The notes under the pieces were generated by a model. The model worked only from the letters and a program-made list of their open reading frames with translations, had not been told where the DNA came from and ran no database searches. A DNA stretch of 64,000 nt, taken from positions 5,952,001-6,016,000 of the forward strand of contig OX638372.1 in assembly GCA_951812925.1 (NCBI GenBank), written 5' to 3'. Position 1 is the first letter of the stretch. Each line of letters opens with the position of its first letter. This DNA comes from Calliopum simillimum (Eukaryota > Arthropoda > Insecta > Diptera > Lauxaniidae). This document shows, one piece after another, positions 58,165 through 64,000 of the stretch. A program made the position numbers and the translations under genes.

Positions 58165-58906
58165 CGCACGGAGAAAAATAATAGTACCTGCTACTTTATT
58201 TCTCATAAATTTTACCAGATTTTCAAGTCAGAATAGTGACAACTTTCCACCGAAGTAAGATTCACCTTACTGTTTTAGTCAATTCAGATTGTTCGAATGA
58301 CCTCACAGTCTAGTAATTTTAATGAAAAAATTGGCGTGATATTTACCTTACTGTATAGTTCAAACAATAAAAAAAAAAAACAAAAAAAAAAAACTAACCG
58401 ACCGGCGCCGGGATACGAATCTTGGCCCTTCCGAATGGTAGTCAGATACATATCCACTGGGCTGCTTCCGCATATGATGTAGAAGCAAAAAAATTTGTAT
58501 ATGAAGAAAATGTCTGTCCAAAAATATAAATTGTTACTAAAATTATAAAAGTCAAAATGACTCTATATTTTGGTGGTACTTACCTTACTCGCGTAAGGTG
58601 AAAATTATGATACTCATTTTTGTGCGTGAAAAAAATTGAAGTTATTTTGACTAGAGTTGTAAATTCAAAATGACCACACATTTTTTTTCTGAAAGTGCAA
58701 ATTACCTTACATATAGTCAAATGTAGGAAATTTGTAGTAAATATTCCTTTATTATTTAACTACATTTTATTTGTAGATATGACTTTACGGACCCATCAAA
58801 TAGTTCATACGTAAGGTAATTTATACTTGAAATTTAGTGTTGATTACTTTAATTTTTCGACTAGCCAATATAGTAAAAATTATTATACGTATTTTTCTCC
58901 GTGCGT
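58165..58906 (+). mobile_element. TIR element with embedded tRNA-like module, copy B (best ends)
   Basis: Ends are CGCACGGAGAAAAATA at 58165-58180 and its reverse complement at about 58890-58905. About 740 bp, no protein. The interior has repeated GTAAGGTAAAT / TTACCTTAC motifs in both orientations. A tRNA-like core on the minus strand lies near 58405-58470. The same order of blocks is found in 26273-26820, and part of it, inverted, in 35455-35862. It is probably mobilised by an unknown TIR transposase. Confidence 0.7.
58405..58470 (-). promoter_or_regulatory. tRNA-like Pol III module, copy B
   Basis: On the minus strand AGCAGCCCAGTGGATATG (about 58466-58449) fits the A box TRGCNNAGYGG closely, and AAGATTCGTATCCCGG (about 58423-58408) fits a B box. 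Separation is about 25-30 bases, within normal tRNA spacing. GC-rich GGCGCCGGTCGG follows. It is a better tRNA relic than the ones in copies A and C. A full cloverleaf was not verified. Confidence 0.5.
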
Positions 58907-61310
58907 AAATAAGAGTTTCATATGCGGTATATACATAAAATATTGCTGTATAATTCCTTTAAATGCTACTGTACTTTTCGTATATCTAGGTAGACCTTTT
59001 TCTAACAATTAACCAACTTTGTAAAGCATTTAACACTAAAGCTAAGCCAATATGTTGCATTGCATTCTTCTGCACTTAACCGCAAGCAGCAACTCAGCCG
59101 CCACATTCATCAACACCGCGCTGCGCTGTAACAATGCTACAATTACATTACATTAAATAATTGGAACGTAATTAGTTCATCTCGCATTACTAATCTGTAG
59201 TAATCAACAAATTTAAAAATGAACAAATGCAGCAACAACAACAACAACAATCATGATAATACCATTTTTTGTGGTTTTATTGGTTTTCCTACTTGAAGTA
59301 TTTTTAGTTTTAATTTATCGAATTTGTATTTTTTTTCTTTCTTCGCTCCAGTCGATTGTGTAATGAACATTAATTTATCATTAACTAATTTGCAACAATT
59401 GTTATAGAACAACAACAACAGCAACAATAAAGGCGACAGTAATACGATGCCATAAAATAATTGTTGCCTCTTTAGATCAGAGTTAAATAAGCGCAAAAGT
59501 TGCCTTTTGCGGTTAAAATGCAATAAATCGTAATTGAAGATTTGAACATGATGAATATGTAGCTATAAATTGCATATTTACATGTAAATGAAGAGAAATA
59601 ATGGAAATCAATAGTGATGATTACTTTGATTTATAATTGCAAATTGATTTAATTGGTTTATTTTTCATTGTTAGAAAAAAAATGTTTCACTTGGCACCGC
59701 CAGTTTATTGCGTCAGTGATAAAAGCTGAGTGTAAGAGGAATCAGCATTTTTTGCTAATTTTTTCAACTTTAAATGAACTTTGCTTTTTAGATTCATATT
59801 CATATTTTTTGAAGCTAAGACACAAAAATTAGCGCCTAATATTATGCCAAGTAGAAACTTCAAAAATTCAATACTATGAAGAGCGATGCTCTAAAGCACA
59901 TAGTGTAGCATAGTTTTAGGTTTTTTACTTTTAAATAAACTAATAACGTTGCTCTGCAAAAATTAACTTCTTCAAATAAGAATATTATTTATTTGAAGGC
60001 TTTAATACGCTGAATCCATTTCGAACTCAAAATTGCTGGATTAAGTTAGAATGTCGAGGTTATTTTTACATAAAAGTCCAAAAACATTGTTTTTAGTTAT
60101 TTTTTAGCTTACGCGCACAATCTTTTAGCTCTTTTCCACTAAAAAATTATTAATTTTTCCAAGTAACTTTTAAACATTGTTTTTATATAGTATATGTTTA
60201 AACATTCCAATGATTTTAACTTAACAAAACCAAAACAAAAAAAAAAAACGAATAGCAGTTAATAAGGAACTTGTTAGCATTCAATGTTGTGGTTACTAAT
60301 TGAAAAGTTGTGGTATTGTCTGGCTTCTATGATGTCAAGTGGAAAATTTTTAACTTTATTTTTATATGCTAATTTATATATGTACGAGTATACATGAATG
60401 TATGTCTGTATGAACCACAAGCACTAACTAATGCAGCAACATTTTTATGCTCAAACCAATCTTCCCCTCCAACTTAACGTGGTTTTTTTCGCTCAACGTT
60501 CTCTATATGGAAGAAACATTATTGGTCACTTATGGGTTTTAAGTGACCCAACAACAATAAAAACACTGCGAAAAGTGCAGTTCGATTGGTAACATAATAC
60601 ATTACATGAAAAAAAATACATAACTAATTTTGCGGTTTTTTCGTGAATGAGAATGTCCAGAAATATTGCTTGTAGAGTAAACGTATAGCCATAAAATGAA
60701 AAAATATGTTTATTTACGGAAAGTTCTTATGAAAATAAAAATAATATATAACAAGATACTCATTTGCCTAGATACTTTCTGTCAGTTTCACATTTTGTCT
60801 TTTATACAGTGGTGGACATTATTGCTGATGTGTACTTTAAAAGTTATCATAAAATATATTGATAATACATGAAGTACACGTATGTAGTCAAAAGTGATTT
60901 CTTGAAAATTTAATGTTATTTGCCAAAACATGTTTTGATTTGTCAACTAAATCAAATTTTCGAAACCTGAACATATCTGTTCATACTGCCTATAACGTCA
61001 ACAGAAAGAAATCAAGAGAACATTTTCTGCAAACTGCAATAAAATTCTTTGTCCTGGCAGTATAAAAGCAAAAAACCAGACTTTGCTAGAAATATTAAAC
61101 TTTTTCGGGGTCTTAATATTAAGGAAATGTGAAAAATTGGGTCAATCTTTGGTAATCGATTAAGATTTGGGTTAACATATCCGATTTCTTTTTTTTTTAA
61201 ATTGGTAAAAATTTAGTTCTTGACATATTGTGGTAAAATGATTTTCCGATATTTCAAAAAAATAAAAAAACCAAGGGGCGCCACCCATATGAATTTCGAT
61301 GCAACTTTTG
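58907..61310. other. Non-coding flank
   Basis: No gene. CAACAACAACAACAACAA lies near 59231 and AACAACAACAACAGCAACAA near 59408. 59030-59650 looks unique and moderately balanced. The rest is A/T rich. Confidence 0.45.
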
Positions 61311-62093
61311 CATGGAGAGAAAAAAATGTTCTAAAATCTAGCTCAAATCGTTCTTTAATTAAATATTCAGAATTAAGCCCAATATAGCATAAAATCATCC
61401 CAAAATGCGTCCAACTTGTTCGCAATTCAAGCTCAAAATTTGGGCATAATCTTAATTTTGATAATTAAGACCAATTGTACTCAATACATGCCATTTTGTA
61501 CTTGTTTATGAAAAAAAAAAAAACAAATAAGCCCATTTTTTGCTTAATTCAAGCTCTTTTGTGATTGTTTATCAAAAAATAAATTTTCATTTGTGTTTAT
61601 TCTGTGTGTTTAGAATTTTCAATATGACTATGTCATCTACTGCTTAAATAATTCCTGCTCGACAGTCGAATTGGGTATTTATTTATAATAGAGTAAATAC
61701 CACTGCCATCCCATAATGGGATGTTACGATGTACTGAGGTGTCTTTGGACATTTTGTTACATTGATTTTTGAAAATGAAGTGATATTTCTTGCATTTGGC
61801 AAAAATGGTCATATTCATATTTTGATAAATAAGAAATTATTAAAAACAAATGGGAATATATTTTTTTTTTTTATAAACAAGTACAAACGGGCTGGGTTTA
61901 GCACAGATGAGTTTTATAAATTTTTGATAAACAATCCCAAATTGAATTGAATTGAGCTCAAATGGTCATTTTCACTTTTTTGATAAACAATCACATTATT
62001 ACTTCATATCAAGAAAATTATGGACAAGCTGAAAATCACACCCAAAATTGATTGGTTTGGGATTATTTTCAGCTCAAAATTCGCTCCGTGTGG
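61311..62093. mobile_element. Possible MITE-like inverted-repeat element
   Basis: Left end CATGGAGAGAAAAAAATG and right end (reverse) CCACACGGAGCGAATTTTGA are loosely inverted. Interior inverted pairs are clearer: TTGTACTTGTTTATGAAAAA at about 61496 against TTGTACTTGTTTATAAAAAA on the reverse strand at about 61888-61868. Repeated GTGATTGTTTATCAAAAAA motifs also occur in both halves. Boundaries uncertain. Confidence 0.45.
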
Positions 62094-62979
62094 ATACTCA
62101 CATATTTGAAAATACACAGCTCCTCGGATTTTTATCCAATTTTAATGAAATTTTCAGGGTTAGTTTAGAAAAGTATAAACTTTTGAAAAAACCGCAAAAA
62201 ACTTTATTTTAGGTGTAAGAAAAGCTCTTTTCTTTTTTAAAGCCAATTTGTGACAGGAGCACCCTTTTTATTTTTTTTTTTCAAATATTTTTACTTAAAA
62301 GTAAATTTTATTATAATTATTTTGCGACCCTCCTAATCGTGGTATCTTTTATAGTTTTCAAGTTATGAGTTTTTGAAGTTGTTTAATATAGGGTTGCCCC
62401 TAGTAAAATTTTGGAATATTTTTGAAGAGTATCTTAACCCATTTAAACCAAGCTTTTGGAAAAAGGGGTCAAAAAGACTCTGAGTTGAATAACTGCATTA
62501 GCCCTTTGGCGGACACAAGATTTTTCGACAGTGGTTCGCATAACGCAATAACGATTTTTTGAGTTCTAGACTGGATATTTGAATTTGGGTTTGCTCAGAT
62601 TTTTTTGTCTTACTTTAAAAGGAAGATTTACTCCTTCCGGGTACTATACCATAGATGGATCTCATTTAAAATTCATGAAATTCAATGTACAGCAGATTAT
62701 TATCCATTACTTACGACACAGCCATGCTTTTCAACCGTCAGAAATCATTTCTCGCATCAATCATGAATCTTTGCCAACTTTTGCCTTGACCAGATCCTTA
62801 TTTCTCTCATCAGTCGAAGATTTTGGCGAAACTTCTCATAGCTCGTTCTCTACAGAAAAGTGATCAGTCTGGAATCCTTGAAACAACCTTGAAAAAGTTT
62901 TATAAGTGTGGAATTTGGTATCATTTATAACTCATACTGGCAAAACTTTTGAATTCTAGTGTTTTTTTACTCTTTTGCT
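62094..62979. other. Non-coding flank
   Basis: No gene supported. A 94-codon frame at 62579-62863 shows no recognisable domain. Confidence 0.45.
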
Positions 62980-63220
62980 TATAACTTTTTTTGGGTCTGA
63001 GAGAGATAAATACATAAGTATAACAAATTAAAAAAAAAAAGTAAAGAAAATTTCTTTTAAAATGCTTTACTGAAATATTAATTAGGTTAAGAATTAATTG
63101 AAATATGGCCACTCAAACACGGAAATATTTTTATGGGGTCGGAAAAAAGGTTTTGACTCCAAACCAAGACATCTTACGAAAGGCAAATAATGCTTAAAAT
63201 CGTCCAAAAAATATGTGTTG
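62980..63220 (-). repeat. Dispersed repeat, copy 2 (unknown family, inverted)
   Basis: Reverse complement matches 22785-23075 in order: TTGGACGATTTTAAGCATT, GTCTTGGTTTGGAGTC, TTTTTTCCGACC, GAGTGGCCATATTTC, TTCTTAACCTAA, GTAAAGCATTTTA and CCAAAAAAAGTTATA. Similarity may continue further right to about 63440. Confidence 0.6.
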
Positions 63221-63460
63221 ATTGTTTCAGAATTTTTTGGAATTTTGTTTTTTTTATCAATTTTTGAAAAATTATAAAATGTCCCAAAAAAACTACGAAC
63301 AAATTCACTAGTATTTTTATAATGATTCTAAGCATTTTTTCTTGCACACTTTTTTCGTGAGACGCCTTGGTTTTGAGTATAAACTGTTTACCTGGCCGCA
63401 TTAAAAAAATTTCCATGTCGCACAAGGTCGGAAAATCGAAAAGCTGGCCAAAATTCTGAA

Positions 63461-64000
63461 AGTCGGTAATAAGGGGTTTTTGATGATGCTGATTACGAAT
63501 TCAAAATCCATTTTTAAAAAAACAAAATGGCGGATACACAATGGTGCACAAATAATGCCTAAGCAAATATATTCTCATGAAAGTCGGTAATTTAAGGTTT
63601 GTGATGATGCTGATTACGAATTTGAAATATATTTTCAGAAAAACAAAATGGCGGATCGAAAATGGTGGACTAAATACTGTTAAGCTGCGTGCATTACCAC
63701 CAAAAACGCTACATGAGAGTTTCAGATGTTGCTTGTAACGAATCTGAAATCTAGTTTACGAAACACAAAATGGTGGATCTACAACGACGAACCGTTTAGT
63801 GCCAAACTATATTAATAAATAAGAAGTGAGTTATTTGGGTTTTTAAGGTCGCTGATTGAAAATATGAAATTAATTTTTGCAACACAAAATGGCACATCCA
63901 AAATTTCGGTCAAAATATGCTGAACAGCATCTTTATCTACAAAAGTTTTGTTTCTGGAATCAATTATTACAAAAATGAAATACTTTACAAGAGTCCTAAT
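63461..64000 (+). repeat. ~121-bp satellite, at least four units, runs off window
   Basis: Units carry AAGTCGGTAAT, GATGATGCTGATTACGAAT, GAAATATATTTT, ACAAAATGGCGGAT and AAATGGTG. The GATG.TGCT landmark occurs at 63482, 63603 and 63725, with a weaker copy near 63847, a period of 121-122 bp. Units become more degenerate to the right. Confidence 0.85.

Noticed and set aside
1..64000. CRISPR array, operon, riboswitch or other prokaryotic system
   Set aside because: The DNA is eukaryotic (fly). The short-unit arrays lack the repeat-spacer structure of CRISPR.

Overview
The window reads as nuclear DNA of a higher (brachyceran) fly. It is AT-rich, with frequent CAA/CAG (opa-type) triplet runs, mariner, RTE, CR1/jockey and LOA-type elements, and many inverted-repeat elements. 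At the extreme left edge, on the minus strand, is the start of a recognisable fly gene: the first 40 codons of a Bar-class homeobox gene (BarH1-like), including the conserved FIL/eh1-like segment. A tephritid-like fly is a guess from overall texture; the species cannot be fixed from the sequence.

Layout. Positions 1-122 (minus) hold the BarH first coding exon, with its presumed leader and promoter just to the right. The gene is transcribed leftwards out of the window, so the remaining ~63.5 kb is its 5' flank. I see no second host protein-coding gene, tRNA or rRNA. This is a gene desert of plausible regulatory DNA heavily invaded by transposons and satellites. In Drosophila the two Bar paralogues sit tens of kilobases apart with large regulatory intervals, so the desert is expected there.

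Mobile DNA, left to right: Helitron-like (1352-1745); degraded non-LTR tail (3247-3445); foldback (3603-4044); internally deleted mariner (6978-7845) inside one copy of a tandem duplication; second tandem duplication carrying a half hairpin element (9986-11045); LOA/I-like 3' end (14775-15352); RTE-like 5' end (18745-19350); TIR element with a tRNA-like module (26273-26820, 35455-35862, 58165-58906); a CR1/jockey-group retrotransposon with both ORFs open (27053-31719); interrupted DD37E-type Tc1/mariner relative (33846-35394); decayed non-LTR element (41575-43115); palindromic elements (43507-43634, 44840-45310, 52339-53461, 57135-57612); a 1.23-kb TIR transposon with a 4-bp target duplication (49427-50657); mariner tail fragment (57851-58035).

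Tandem repeats: an 8-bp array (23499-23862), ~105-bp array (38146-38790), TCAT/TCGAAAAA array (45400-46225), GACCATA array (54745-55110) and ~121-bp satellite running off the right end (63461-64000).

The only intact long coding capacity is the retrotransposon pair at 27461-31461. The most unusual item is the three-copy TIR element carrying A-box/B-box-like tRNA sequence. The second is the set of foldback elements, two of which share the same terminal motif. Boundaries of repeats were read by eye and may be off by several bases; no alignment or database search was run.
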